From Phylloscopus collybita (Eukaryota; Chordata; Aves; Passeriformes; Phylloscopidae), in NCBI GenBank assembly GCA_027886175.1, contig JAJNNQ010000010.1, forward strand, positions 4,126,001 through 4,190,000: 64,000 nt of DNA, given 5' to 3'. The number at the start of each line of letters is the position of its first letter. Within the stretch, counting starts at the first letter, position 1. This document shows positions 46,511-57,349 of this stretch, piece by piece. A program made the translations under genes and the position numbers. A model generated the notes under the pieces. It was not told where the DNA came from. It saw only the letters and a list, made by a program, of their open reading frames with translations, and did no database searches.

Positions 46511-48500
46511 CGATGTGATGACTAGCTGCAGAAGGTGTCTAGTGTCCAGCTTTCCTCAGGGATGGCCCGAGGGTGTCTTGCAGCTTAAAACACAAAGGGA
46601 GTGAAATTGGGACGGTCCCAAGTGAAAAAATGAAGTGGGCAGGGGAAGCGTGTTGTGATAGTCCCACCTCCAGGGTTGGTATCAACCACTTTTTCCCCAC
46701 GTTGTGGATGCTGAGATGCTCTTTTAGTTTGGTGTTTCAGTTTGGGCAGTGTGTTCCTGCAGGCAGCAGGGAGGAGCGCTGCTGCAGAGTTTTGCATGGG
46801 GCTGTGAAGAAGCCAGGGGAGCCCCTTCGTGCTAATCCCATGGTGTGTCTGAACTCCCAAGGAGACTGATCTTAGGTCTGGCCCCTAAAGACAGATGCTT
46901 CAAGTCAGATTCACCGTGGCTGAAAGTTTTTCCAAGGATGTTCCCCCCTGGTGCTTTGTAAACCAGGAGAGAATATCGTGTTTCATGGAGAAGAGCATGA
47001 TATTATCACCAGGCATTAGTTTTAACAAAGAGGAATTTGGTGAATTTGTCACTCCCCTGCATAGTTCCTCTGTTTTTGCTTTTGTTATAGCAGTTTACAT
47101 AGAGTAAGGAGATAGGATGGAACTGAAATCCCCTTTTTATTTTTATTGTTGGAAGTCTTTTTTTACAAGGGAAGGGCTCAAGATGTCCATAGCTCAAGCC
47201 TGATTTGGATAAAGCAGCCCACTGTCTAAAGTTATCCAAATTACATCTGCTTCTGTTAGGACAATGAGTCAGGAGATTTATAACATGTCTATTTCTCATC
47301 CCAGCTGGAACTACCACTGGAAGATTTTTGTGTGTGGGTCTGGCATAGTCAGCTCTGATCCCATCTGGAGTGAGTGAGTAAAATGCACCTGAGTGGGAAA
47401 CAATTTTACTGAACTTTTCAAAACACTGAACCAAAACACCAGAGACTGAGACTTAAGGGTTCTCAAGAACAAACTTGTATTTGCTCCCATAAAGGCAGTC
47501 CTGGACTTTGAAGATCCAGGCATAGAGAAGTTGTATTGACTACCCTAGAATTCAAAGGACAGAGAGAACTTTATTAAGTTTTGCATAACAATGAGCACAT
47601 GCCTGAATACCTTTATTTTCCATCTTTAGGCAAGTGCAGCTCACACAAAAATGTATGGATCTTCCACAGAAGAGTTGCTTTTCTTAATTCTTGTTATGCA
47701 TGTGCATTAACCTCAATTTACAGATCTAAATTAGGCAGTCTGACAAATGTGCTGCCATTAGCTACAGCCCTTCAAAGACTACTTGTAAATTGGAATATCA
47801 AATGTTGTTCTACCAAGATCATCTCAAATAATCCCATACTCTGTTAAAATCCCTCCCTGGCAAGGATTCTCCAGTAACTTAGAGCCAAACACTGTCTTTT
47901 TATACTGCCTGGGTAGTATTCACTAACAAGAAGTCATGGAAAAAAAATCTGGGCCTTTACTACAAAACAGTCTCTAACAATTTGAAAAATCATGTCAAAG
48001 AGAAAGTTTGAAGCCTGATTTATCAGCATCTTGTAATGACTGTTGCATAGCTTTAAAAACAGATTGTTGTCTCTGTTTTCTGTTGTCTCTGTAACAACAT
48101 CATTCTGCCTTCTTCTGGATGGGCAAACCAAAATGGTTTGAGCTGAGCTTTGTGTACGGGATTCACTTCAGAAAACCAGAAAAATAAAGGATGGCAGAAA
48201 ACTTCACAATAATGTGTTCCTTTTTCTAGAAGTCTTATGTAGTAAAAATGATGAGGATTTTTTCAGGAGCTTGGTTGGGTCCTAATGGCACCTATCAGGA
48301 TTTTAGGACATGGATTCCTCCCCTGCAAAAACCAGTTGATATGACCTAGGCAAATCACTTCTGATCAGGTTTTCAGTAGCTCTTCAGCAAGTCCTTGTAA
48401 GTGCTTAAGCAGGTTAAATGCCCAAATCCTATTAATTTAGTTTTGAAAAGCTGGCCTTTAGTCTCTCTAGCACATATTTTCATAGGTATTTATGATCCCA
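46511..48500. other. Non-coding unique sequence
   Basis: No gene or named repeat is supported. A 142-codon minus-strand frame at 47006-47434 has no domain and shares its bases with another minus-strand frame. Confidence 0.55.
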
Positions 48501-48504
48501 GCTA

Positions 48505-48612
48505 CCTCTGAGGACTTGCCCCTCTGTGCCTTCAGGAAAAGATGGATAATAGCACAACTCTACCTTACCAGGGATGTTGGCAGGACATGTACATTAAAGA
48601 TGACATAGAAAT
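48505..48612 (+). repeat. MIR-like CORE-SINE relic
   Basis: CTGTGCCTTCAGGAAAAGATG, then GATAATAGCACAACTCTACC, TTACCAGGGATGTTGGCAGG and ATGTACATTAAAGATG correspond in order to the core and 3' part of a MIR-type SINE, which reads CTGTGCCTCAGTTTCC, GGATAATAGCACTTACC, CACAGGGATGTTGTGAGG and ACATTAAAG. Heavily diverged. Match judged by eye. Confidence 0.58.
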
Positions 48613-49250
48613 AATTTAGGCTGGTTAATCTCACAGCCGTATTTACATGGCCTAATTCTCTTCCCATGAAGTCTTTTGAAATAAATGGAAATGCGGTGGT
48701 CATAAAACTGGTGTCACCAGAGAATGAATCTTATGATGTGATATGATGCTCAGAGGAGAAATGGGTGCAGAACCTGAGGGACCTCTTATTCAGTGAGGGC
48801 TTTTTTTTTTCTGTTGGACAAGTGTTGAGGTACATGAGGATGGAACTCCTTCTTCCTTCTCTTTTGCCATGACTGTGGAAACCAATGGAGGCTGGATTTT
48901 GCAGAAACACTTCCAAAGCCACTGCGTAAACCAGTTTAAATACCAAAACGAATCTGGTATTCCTCTTACCTACCCCTCTACTCTTGAGGCAAAATGAGCA
49001 CAAGCCCTTCAGTTGTGAAAGGTGGGAATTTGCACTCCAGGAAATAGCTGAACGTTAATGACATTCAGCCTGTATGGAAGCATATATTTTATAGGAAACC
49101 ACATTGGTTATGCTTGAGAAATCTTTCTAGGACAGCCATTGCCCTGAGACTTATGCATCTGCATAAAGTCTGCTACATTAGAAACTGAACAGAATGGCCC
49201 GTCTCTCCCACGGTCTTAAGTTAACACTTTTCCTTTTGTCTGGGGCACCC
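48613..49250. other. Non-coding sequence, nothing recognised
   Basis: Unique sequence. A minus-strand frame of 90 codons at 48731-49003 is open and unrecognised. Confidence 0.5.
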
Positions 49251-49254
49251 TTTT

Positions 49255-50180
49255 CTAAACTTGAAATCCAATTGGCCAACAATTAAAGCCAATTAGCACG
49301 TGAGGAAAATAAACGGCAGAGCCCGCTTCTATGTGTCTCCCGGGCTGTTAGAAAGCCCAGTTAGCTCAAGGCATTAGCATAGTTCAGGATCGGGCGAGGC
49401 ACACAGCACAGAGTAGTTGGCTTAAAGTATTAGACGCCTGCGATAGCGCCCTGGCTGAGCGGCACTGTTATTCTGGGCTCACAGCTGCCAAACATTCTTG
49501 ACAGGAGATGAGGCAGATGTCCAAGGACAATCAAAGAGAGAAGAAAGTTTAAGCCAACGTTTGCCTATCTCATATTCTCTACTTGATCCTCTCCTCAAAG
49601 ACAAGGCACAGCTGTTGCACTTCAAGGTCTATCTGGCTGAACCCAGCAACTCCTCCCTTTCTCCCTCCTGGCCTGCCTGAGCTTTCTATGTGCTGGACTT
49701 TGGCAACCTACCAGACCTCATTAACTCCTAACAGGACAATTCATGACATTAAATGGGTTTTATTTAATCTTTTTGTGTGTCTGTGAGTATCCGAGAACAA
49801 TTCTGCCGCATACTAATTGCATGAAAACGCGGCGGATTATAATTATGTGCACATTGCCCACCAGTCTACATGGGATCACCCTGGGCCACAGGAACAAGCA
49901 CTGTAACATTAACAAGGTGATTTGTTATAGCTGCGATGGCAAAGGTGATACAAAAACAGCAGACAAAGGTGTTTCGCAGACAAAGGCATCAAGAAGCTCG
50001 GTCATTTTGCTCTGGCTGATGAATAAAAATACAAGAAGCACAAGAAGCGTTGTGATAATGAACACAGTGAATGATGGCAGGTGTATTAGTAAAAACACAA
50101 GTGTCATATCTGTTGCTTTTCAGCCCATCACAACAATTTACCCCACTCAGACCCTGCTCTCTTCAGCCCTCATTTCTGCC
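49255..50180. promoter_or_regulatory. Long candidate conserved enhancer
   Basis: This is the most regulatory-looking stretch. It opens with CCAATTGG (49268-49275), CAATTAA (49280-49286), CCAATTAG (49289-49296) and the E-box CACGTG (49297-49302), all within 35 bp. A TCF/LEF-type ATCAAAG lies at 49530-49536. GCAGACAAAGG occurs twice with period 17 (49959 and 49976), giving paired SOX/TCF-like ACAAAGG sites. ACAAGAAGC is duplicated in tandem at 50031-50048. CpG retention is unusually high at 49320-49460. It has no repeat relic and no splice-bounded frame, though a 146-codon frame at 49743-50183 is open. Enhancer activity is inferred. Confidence 0.4.
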
Positions 50181-50189
50181 TGATATTTT

Positions 50190-50480
50190 GATTTGGGCAG
50201 GGAGCGAGTTGTTGGCCAGGTTTTGTGATGATCAGTAGATTCTTACATTTGTTTCTTTTTTTTTTCCCCCGAGTCCCACAGCAGTTACTGCCTCACATGA
50301 TGTGGAACACCCATCTGCCATGTGGCCCCATCAGATGGAGATACCTCCAGTTCAATTCCATAGTATCCATGTGACAGTGTGAATAGTATTAAAATGCCCC
50401 CTTACGGGAATATATGGCATTTTAGGAGGCCCAAACTGGATCTCATTGGCCTACAGGAATAGATTAGGACATGGAAAACT
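50190..50480. other. Non-coding sequence, nothing recognised
   Basis: Unique sequence between the candidate enhancer and the next SINE relic. Confidence 0.5.
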
Positions 50481-50650
50481 AAGGCTCTGCCACTAGTTCA
50501 CTCTGTAGACTTCAGCAAATCATTTATTTCACGGTTTATTCTGAGCCAATACATGGGAATAACAACATCTAGATCCATTTCAAAAACACTGTGAGACTGT
50601 TAGAGGAAAGGAGTTGACTGACTTCAAAGTACTACTATTATTAACTGAAT
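50481..50650 (+). repeat. MIR-like CORE-SINE relic, near full length
   Basis: GGCTCTGCCACTAGTTCACT, then CTTCAGCAAATCATTTATTT, ACATGGGAATAACAACATCT, CACTGTGAGACTGTTAG and CTTCAAAGTACTACTATTAT follow the order of a MIR-type SINE: CTCTGCCACTAG, GGGCAAGTCATTTAACC, ATGGGAATAATAAC, TGTGAGGATTA and CTTTGAAAT ending in TATTATTA. Covering about 170 bp, it is the most complete of the SINE relics here. Match by eye. Confidence 0.6.
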
Positions 50651-52400
50651 ACAGGTCTGTGGAAAAGATGTAGCTGTCCAGTTTAATTCAAGTAGCCAGC
50701 TGAAGTTTCTGGTCCTAAAATATGGAGCGTTTGGTTTAGATTTTCCCAGTTTTAGATTAAGTAATGCAAGTTTCTCAAAAAATGTAACTTCATATTTTCA
50801 GTTTTTAAAAATATTTTACACATGGAAAATTTTATTTTGTACAGGCAGAGTTGCAATCATTTGAGCAAATAAAGGCAAAGACTTTGCTCCCCAAAACAAA
50901 ACTGGAGTGAGTTTGAAGGAGCAGTCCTACAGTATGTATGTCCACAGTGGAGTGGTTCTTCCTCAAATTTAGTAAAGGATCCCAAGTCTGAGCACCCAGC
51001 AGTTGTAGAAAAATGGTTTTTTTACCTATTGTTCTTCCTACCCAGTACTGTTGCTGCCTTCTGCCCTTCACCCACTGGTCTGTTCCTTCGCCCTGCTGCT
51101 CTTGCTGTCGGCATCGTGAGCTGCACATCCAGAGCCACAGCAGACCGAGGCCACCACAGGCTTGAAGCTTGGCAGTGCTGTCTGACAGGAGAAATGTGTC
51201 CTCTCCATGAGAGACAGGCACGTGGCTGAGAGGGTTGAAAATGACTCTGCTCCACCAGCAGCCTTCCACAGACTGACCACAGCAACCCGTGCATGTTCTT
51301 GAAGCACCACAGCTTGGGAGTTGACACATTTGCTTAGAACATGACCGTGGCCCCTGTGCCTCGTCTGGCAGGCAGCAACTGGTTAAATTGTGGCAAAGGG
51401 ATCACTTTCAATTCTGTGACTATATCCATAACATAATCTGGGATTTCAAAGGAGCCTTGGGCAATCGGCGTCTCCCACTGCTTTACTGTGGGCTTTGCAT
51501 GTCTCCATCCCTTGGGGTCTCAGTTATAATTCCTAGAATAAAATAATGTCAAAAACTATTTTGAATGTCTCCTAAATGTAATAAAAATCTATCCCTGAAG
51601 AGTCATCAGTGACTGGTCTCTGTGTGCCAAATTTAATTTTCAGTGTAAGGAGGAGAGGAATGAAAACAAACAACCCCTTAAACAATGACATTGGGATCTG
51701 AATGTGCTGTGCCTCCCAAACCATCCAAAATCAAACACAAAAGGATGCAATGCATTCCCAAATGCCTTCCCTTCACTTCTCTTCTCACAGCAACTCCAGT
51801 GGACTAAAGTCTTTGACTGAGAACAAACTTATGACCACAGCAGTGATTTGGCTGCTCTTTCTCACTCCAGCAGCCCTCCTCCATGTCTCTCCAATGTCTG
51901 CTTGCAGCAGCTTGGATTTATTTTTTTGGCTATTTCAAGTCCATCAGGAGCTTAAGGGAGGCCTGTGTGAAGAAGGAACCTTGTTTGGCAGGGTTTTAGG
52001 GGCCAGGCTGTGGTTTGCTCTGTGTGACACAGCATGTCAGACATCGGTGCCACCTTCCTCAGAGGCAGCTGGGGTTGCTGCATGCTCAGGACCCCGGGGG
52101 AAAACAAAAAAAAGAAAAATGCATCAGGAGACCTCACCAAATAAGAGCAGCAAGAGCAGCACTGCAATAAAACTGATGCATGTGCTACCAGCAGGCTGAG
52201 AGAATTAGGGTGCAGCATTTTTGCACGATTTTTAGCTGGCTGAGGGAGGGCCAGCTTCACAGCTACTGCCACTCTTTGCTCAAGGCTAAGAGGAATTTGG
52301 CAGCTGAAGCCCCATCCTCTCACATTCATTAAAAACCCCATTTATTCTGTGTGATTTAGTGCTATGAGAGACATTAGGAAGCAGAAGCTAACTAGTACTT
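50651..52400. other. Non-coding sequence with long chance frames
   Basis: Frames of 165 codons occur at 50832-51329 (minus) and 51702-52199 (plus). Both sit in locally GC-richer DNA, overlap other frames and show no domain or splice structure I recognise. I see no gene here. Confidence 0.5.
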
Positions 52401-52404
52401 GAAA

Positions 52405-52560
52405 AGTTGCTTAGGTCTATGCTGCTAAAGATATTTAGACACCTAAGCTGCTTCAGAAAGATTTTTCAAAAACGCCAGGATGATTCATTTCTATTAATTT
52501 CAATAAGAGGCAGTTAAATGGTGCATTTATTTGTCACTGCCTAACTGCTTAAAAATTGGA
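52405..52560. repeat. Ancient amniote interspersed repeat relic
   Basis: TTAGGTCTATGCTG, GATATTTAGACACCTAAGCT, AGATTTTTCAAAAACGCC, CTATTAATTTCAATAAGAGG and CACTGCCTAACTGCTTAAAA follow an old sauropsid repeat with TTTAGGCACCTAA, GATTTTCAAAAGCGCC, CATTGATTTCAATGGGA and TTAGGNNCCTAA blocks, which is itself partly palindromic. Family not named; match from memory. Confidence 0.42.
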
Positions 52561-52599
52561 TGGTGCTGACTCTGAAGATTTAGGAGCCCTGGCTCTTCA

Positions 52600-53590
52600 C
52601 CAGAGCCAAAATCCCATGAAGCAACCATCATTTTCCCTGTCCAAACCTCCCTGTGTTTTGGGGGCCGTTTGCTTTTACTGCTGTTTCCACTTTAAAGGCG
52701 GCTGTATTTTAGTGCCTGGGGAAGGATTTGCTGCATACACATGGCCAGACCACGCTTAAGGCTTTTTAAATATTAAAGAAATGGAGGAGCTGAAGTTACC
52801 CTGCAGCTTCGTGTCCACCATCTCTCAGCCCAGGTGTGAGTCCCCACGAGTCCCCGCAGTAAGGGTGGCCTGAGGAAGTGCTGATTTTGACGACATATGT
52901 TTTAAGAAGTAAAAGTTAAATACTGACACTTTTGACGCTCAGACGGAGCGCCTGGGTTTGCCCGACGCATTTTCTCGTGGTTTTTTGGGCTGTGCTTTCA
53001 AGGCCTGAGCAAGTGCCCGGAATGCAGAGATGGCTCTGGAAAGGGCAGAGCTCCCCACACACTGTGGCAGACTGGAACGGATCAGGAGGAATCTCAGCTG
53101 CTGACTTGGCTGGGAAACACCAGTTGAGGGTTGCAATTCTGTCTCTAGATAGTGTCCCAGGGCCGGGAGCCAACAGCCTGGGGTGGGGAGCTGCTAAGTT
53201 GTGTCACTCTTGTCTTGTGAGGGCATGACATGAAATTGATGCTTTCTGCACCCGAGAGGAGGAAAACACAGTGGCAGTCACTGTGGGAGGGCACACATCG
53301 CAGTCCACCGGCAGACAGGCTGTCTCAGGTGTCTCTCCTCTCTGCAGAGACAGCAGGGAAGGCAGCCAGGGTGGCTCAGATCGACATTCGGTCGCACAGA
53401 GTCGGTCAAGCAGAGCAAAACACAAGGAAAATCTTTCTCCGGGTCCCCAGCTGGGTTTGCCCTGACACTACCCCACCTTGTTTGAGGAAGGCAAGAGTCT
53501 GGTTACTACGTGCACTTTTTGTTCATTAAACCTGAGCTGCAAGAACTAATTTGCCTTTTGGGCAAGGTTGCTGAATACAAAGCTGTGCCT
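52600..53590. other. GC-richer non-coding sequence
   Basis: From about 52830 on, G+C rises and CpG are more frequent than average. Frames at 52916-53529 are open on both strands (65-99 codons) with no domain. No repeat is recognised. Confidence 0.5.
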
Positions 53591-53593
53591 TGT

Positions 53594-53652
53594 CCCGCTG
53601 GCACGACGCGTCTGTGCGGGCGCTGGCCCAGCGCGTCCGGCGCTGCCGCGCT
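53594..53652. other. Isolated CpG cluster
   Basis: Twelve CpG dinucleotides lie within about 59 bp, in words such as GACGCG, GCGGGCGC and GCGCGTCCGGCGC. The flanks have few CpG. It is far too short for a conventional CpG island. The sharp boundary suggests either a protected unmethylated spot or GC-biased sequence gain. Confidence 0.8.
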
Positions 53653-53659
53653 TCCAGCA

Positions 53660-54415
53660 CCTCAGAGGTGGCAAAGGCCTTGCCTTGACTGGTGTGCAAA
53701 GCAAGATCCTGATTGTCCTGGCCCGCTGTGGGAAATCTTTTGTTTGGAGCACAGCAGAGCTTCACGTTTGCTCCCTCACCTGAATTTTGCTGGCGTGGTA
53801 CCGGTGAAGCACAGAGTGTTTTATCATGACAGTCCTGCTGCTCCTCTCCATGTGGAAGCCTTGGGATGACCCTTCCCAAGGAAGCAAAGCAGCCCACACT
53901 GCTGCCTCCATAAGGGCTTGCACCTACCATGGGGTACAGAACTACCCTGGCAGTGAAAGCCACTTTTTGCTGGGGAGGCCACTCTCAGGCAGACCTGGCC
54001 TTTCAAACCCAGATGGCAACAACTTTGAGGCTGAAATCTCTTGCTGCCCCATAGAGAAAGAGCAAAGGGAAGTTTACAAAAGGCCCATATGTGTCTGAGT
54101 CATTTTGAGCAGCTCAGGTACCGACACACCTCTTCCTTATCCAGAAACCTCCTCAGGGAAAGAAGGAGAGACATATGTTTGGCCTCTGCAGCAAGCTCTT
54201 ATCTTGGCAGGAGAAAGCTATTGATGTTCATGTTTCACATTTCTGGCGCCCAAAACAGGTTCTGATGTTTAAAATGAGGCAGCGGTGGAACCTGTTTTAA
54301 ATATGTAACAGTCTCGGAAAGGAGCAGTCTAATCACTTCATTATCCAACACAGCAGAAAATGGTTTCAAACCCAAACTTGGGAGAGGGGGGCTTAGAGAA
54401 ACCTTCCCCAACAAG
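53660..54415. other. Non-coding sequence
   Basis: Moderately GC-rich unique sequence. Frames on both strands (60-145 codons) are open without recognisable domains. Confidence 0.5.
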
Positions 54416-54419
54416 ACAT

Positions 54420-54780
54420 TGCCAGCATTAACCCTGGTATTTATTGCTCATTTTAACTATGGTGCACAGCAAGCATTTTCTCAGCCTCGCATTGCAAGAA
54501 TATATAATTCATATGCTTAATATTTAGTCTCAGCTCTCCTTGCATATGTTACAGAGCTGGAGACTGTTTGTGTGTTTGCTATATATCAGTTGACACCTCT
54601 GTAAAATCTTTATATTGAATGCCTTTGGCAACTATATGCCAAATAATAGCATTACCATTTGTAATTTTCTTAGCTGCAGCTTTCCTGTAAGCTTTGCTCT
54701 ATGCATTACAAGTAGGAAGGATTTAAAGAGCTTTATTGGTTCTCAAGTCTTCCTAATGACCTTTCCACGCTTTTGTAAGT
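54420..54780. promoter_or_regulatory. Candidate regulatory block
   Basis: Repeat-free, A+T-rich sequence with evenly spread words such as GCATTAACC, AATTCATATGCTTAATATTT, CTTGCATATGTTAC, TAGCATTACC and TGCATTACAAG. Unique sequence dense in POU/homeodomain-like words resembles the conserved non-coding elements of developmental loci. Inference only. Confidence 0.27.
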
Positions 54781-55060
54781 CAAAATAACTTTTTTTTTTC
54801 CTTGTCTCCTTGTGCATTTTCAAGTAAAACTGCAAGAGCTCTTAAGTAAATAAGTAAGAAAAGCAGGTAACCAGTGTCTCTGCCCCAGCTTTAACTCTCT
54901 GCTCCTCCTCTCTTACTTCACAATCAGAATCCCCTGGTGTCACTCACAGATTCTGTTGACTCTTGTCTTGCAGATGCTTTTCTTCCCCCACTCTCGTCTT
55001 CAGATCTGCTCATTATATTAGCTGTGCTGGAAAAAAGAAATAGAAAAGACCCCGTGAAAG

Positions 55061-55140
55061 ATCGGGGCCCAGCGGTGCTAAGCACTGTACAAATAACACA
55101 AAGGCTGTCCTTGCCTCGGGACTCGCCGTGCAGGATTTAG
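55061..55140 (-). repeat. L2/CR1-like ancient repeat 3' tail, minus strand
   Basis: CGGGGCCCAGCGGTGCTAAG, CACTGTACAAATAACACAAA and GGCTGTCCTTGCCTCGGG match the reverse complement of an old amniote tail read as CAGGGACTGTCT ... TTGTACAGTGCCTAGCAC ... GGGGCC. This class of tail is shared by L2-related LINEs and their SINEs. Which family it belongs to is not decided. Confidence 0.5.
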
Positions 55141-55328
55141 ACAATATGCCACCGGGGAATAAATCAATAAATGGAAAGGAGAGGAGATATGTTTATACCT
55201 GTTAATGATTATGTGGAGTTTCAGCAGCTGTATTATTTTCTTCTTTTATAAATTCTTGCTTGTTTTCACCAAAAAAATATCTCGGTGCTTCCCTGAATTG
55301 TCGGCTTTTGTTGTGTCTTCTCCGTTAT
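55141..55328. other. Unique spacer between two inverted tails
   Basis: About 190 bp of A+T-rich unique sequence with TCAATAAATG, GTTTATACCTGTTAATGATT and TTATAAATTC. It has no repeat or frame of interest. Confidence 0.5.
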
Positions 55329-55428
55329 GGGCTGTGAACTTCTCAGACCTGGGACTGTGTGCTGTTCTTGTTTAGTTAGCACCAGGTACATTTACAGGGT
55401 TGTGTATTTGCTTAATAAAAATAAATAA
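55329..55428 (+). repeat. L2/CR1-like ancient repeat 3' tail, plus strand
   Basis: GGCTGTGAACTTCTCAGACC, TGGGACTGTGTGCTGTTCTT, TAGTTAGCACCAGGTACATT and TTGCTTAATAAAAATAAATA match the old amniote tail ACTGTGAGCTCCTCAGGGC, AGGGACTGTGTCT, TAGCGCCTAGCACA and GCTTAATAAATA. With the minus-strand copy at 55061 it makes an inverted pair. Match by eye. Confidence 0.5.
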
Positions 55429-55429
55429 C

Positions 55430-56995
55430 CAGCAGAAGTCCCAAGCTCAGAATTACTCCAGACACAGCATTTTCCTTATTGCTTTGTCTTGTGGAAAACA
55501 AAGTACATTTTATCCTACGTTTATCATGTAGCTTATGTGGTACTTTTCATTTTGATGTATGGCACACTTTCTAATGTGTCTCCCCTCATGTCTCTTTATT
55601 ACTAAAGTGTTTCGGTGGAAAAGTATATTACAAACAAATAAATAACTTTCAACTACTGTCACTAGTCTAGAGAGAGAGCCACAGGCAAGGGCTAGTTGGG
55701 TCCATTCATTACAAAGCCTTATTCATGACTTTATGGATATCTTTTTCTTTTTATTTTAATGAATGCCTCTCTCACAGCTTTGTCCTAGCAAATATTCCTT
55801 TCCAGCTTTTATTTTCATCTATCCTTCCAAAGGGATATTCAACCCAGTTCAACACACCTCAGAAACAAAAGCAAAATCCAGGCTAGTCTCCCCACAAATA
55901 AAATGTTAGGACTCGTTGAGGGTAGGGGAAAGGAGAAGGAGCAGAGAGGCCACGAATGGGAAATGGGCTGCTGGCTTCAATCTCTTGCTTTTTTTCCAGG
56001 AAGGGATGGGAACAGTGACCACTGCTGTTGCAATGAGCCCCTTTTTATTCCCATGGTATTTTCCACTCTGGACAGCAACTGCTGCCTTTGTCACATCATC
56101 AGTGAACCTTGCTTTCCAGGGCTCTGAGGCACACCACCCATCAGCCATGGTGCAGGGTGGCACCTTAGCCCAGGCTCAACCTGTACTGATCTTACAGAAA
56201 CCCATATTTAGGCTCAGTTTTGAAACAAGGTGAGAACCAAGAGTTTGGCAATCAAGGAATTGTAGACCATGGTTTGTTGGGGTGGGCAGCTGGATTGGCA
56301 GCCTTGACTGGTGTAATTTGCAGTCTGGTTGGGGCATGACAGTGAGCTGGCCACTGGCAGCCAGGACCTAAACCTAATGAAAATGAGTTTGAATGCATGA
56401 GACTCTCTTTGTCCAGTTAGGAATGAAAGAGAAAATCACAGCTCAAACACAGCACCTGCAAACCTTCATTAGTAGCACAAACCTGTTCTTGGTAACACAA
56501 TAAAGGAGCAGGGGCAGGAGGGTGCAGGTTGCACACACAGGCAAGCTCTGTACTCAGCAGGGACAGGATCCCACCCCACCCCTGCTCTCCACCATCACCT
56601 TCCTGCTCTGAAGCCACAAATGTGCCTGAGGTTGTTTTACATGGGGCAGGTTGTACATGCAAAACTCCACGACAAGCCTATTAAAAGTGTGTTAAATTTC
56701 AATGCTCCTGTTTAGGCTCCTTCACCAAGATGTGGGCACTAATTTATGGCAGCTGCTGGATCACAAACCTATGGATAAATTGGAGAAGGAGCTAGGCAAA
56801 GGAAAACAGAGAGTGTGGCATGGCAATTCCTTTGGACTGGTCTGAAGCCTAGGAATATCTATCTGTTTGTTTGGTTTTGAGCACATTCTATGAAAATACA
56901 TTTAGAAAGTAGATCTTTTAGCTCCATCCTCTCTGCTCCCTGCCCTAGCCCAATTGTGTGAAAAAGCAGCTTTACCATAAACAGATTTTACTATA
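55430..56995. other. Non-coding unique sequence
   Basis: No supported gene or repeat. Open frames at 55903-56233 lie on both strands over the same bases and are unrecognised. Confidence 0.55.
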
Positions 56996-56999
56996 TCAG

Positions 57000-57260
57000 A
57001 GTCAAATTTTACTACATCATTATAGGAGTGTTCCACTGGGTAATATGACTGGCCGCCCTATCAGAAGACCAGTGCTAATGCCACAGTGAAAACATGCCAT
57101 CACACTTCCCCAATAAAAACTTTTATTGTATCCCAGCGCACATTAAAAACAACACTAACTGCATTAATACATTGTAATTTACTTTTGTATTATGGAGCAA
57201 ATGACAAACCTGGTGCTAATGAGGTCATATTTTCCATTACCCCAATGCAAAGTCTTGGTT
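57000..57260. promoter_or_regulatory. Candidate regulatory block with near-palindrome
   Basis: CAATAAAA (57111-57118) and TTTTATTG (57121-57128) form a perfect 8-bp inverted repeat with a 2-nt spacer. CAATAAAA contains a posterior-HOX/CDX-like TTTTATTG site on each strand. Nearby are CAGTGCTAATG, GCATTAATAC, TGTAATTTAC and GGTGCTAATGAGGTCATATT. No repeat relic is present. Function is inferred. Confidence 0.33.
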
Positions 57261-57302
57261 AATCCAGTCCTGGGAGATTTCCACGTGGAACTCAGAAACA
57301 CT

Positions 57303-57346
57303 TGTGTGTGCACACACATGCACAGGCATACACAGTGTGCACGTGC
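57303..57346. repeat. Alternating purine-pyrimidine tract
   Basis: About 44 bp built from TGTGTGTGCACACACATGCA and GTGTGCACGTGC with one interrupted part between. This composition is favourable for Z-form DNA. The first half contains the palindrome TGTGTGCACACA. Confidence 0.85.
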
Positions 57347-57349
57347 TGG

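Noticed and set aside
49743..50183. 146-codon frame within the candidate enhancer
   Set aside because: No domain or conserved residue pattern; the DNA-level motif clustering is the stronger signal.
50832..52199. Two 165-codon open frames (minus 50832-51329, plus 51702-52199)
   Set aside because: No domain, signal peptide or splice sites recognised; other frames are open over the same bases, and local GC content lowers stop frequency.
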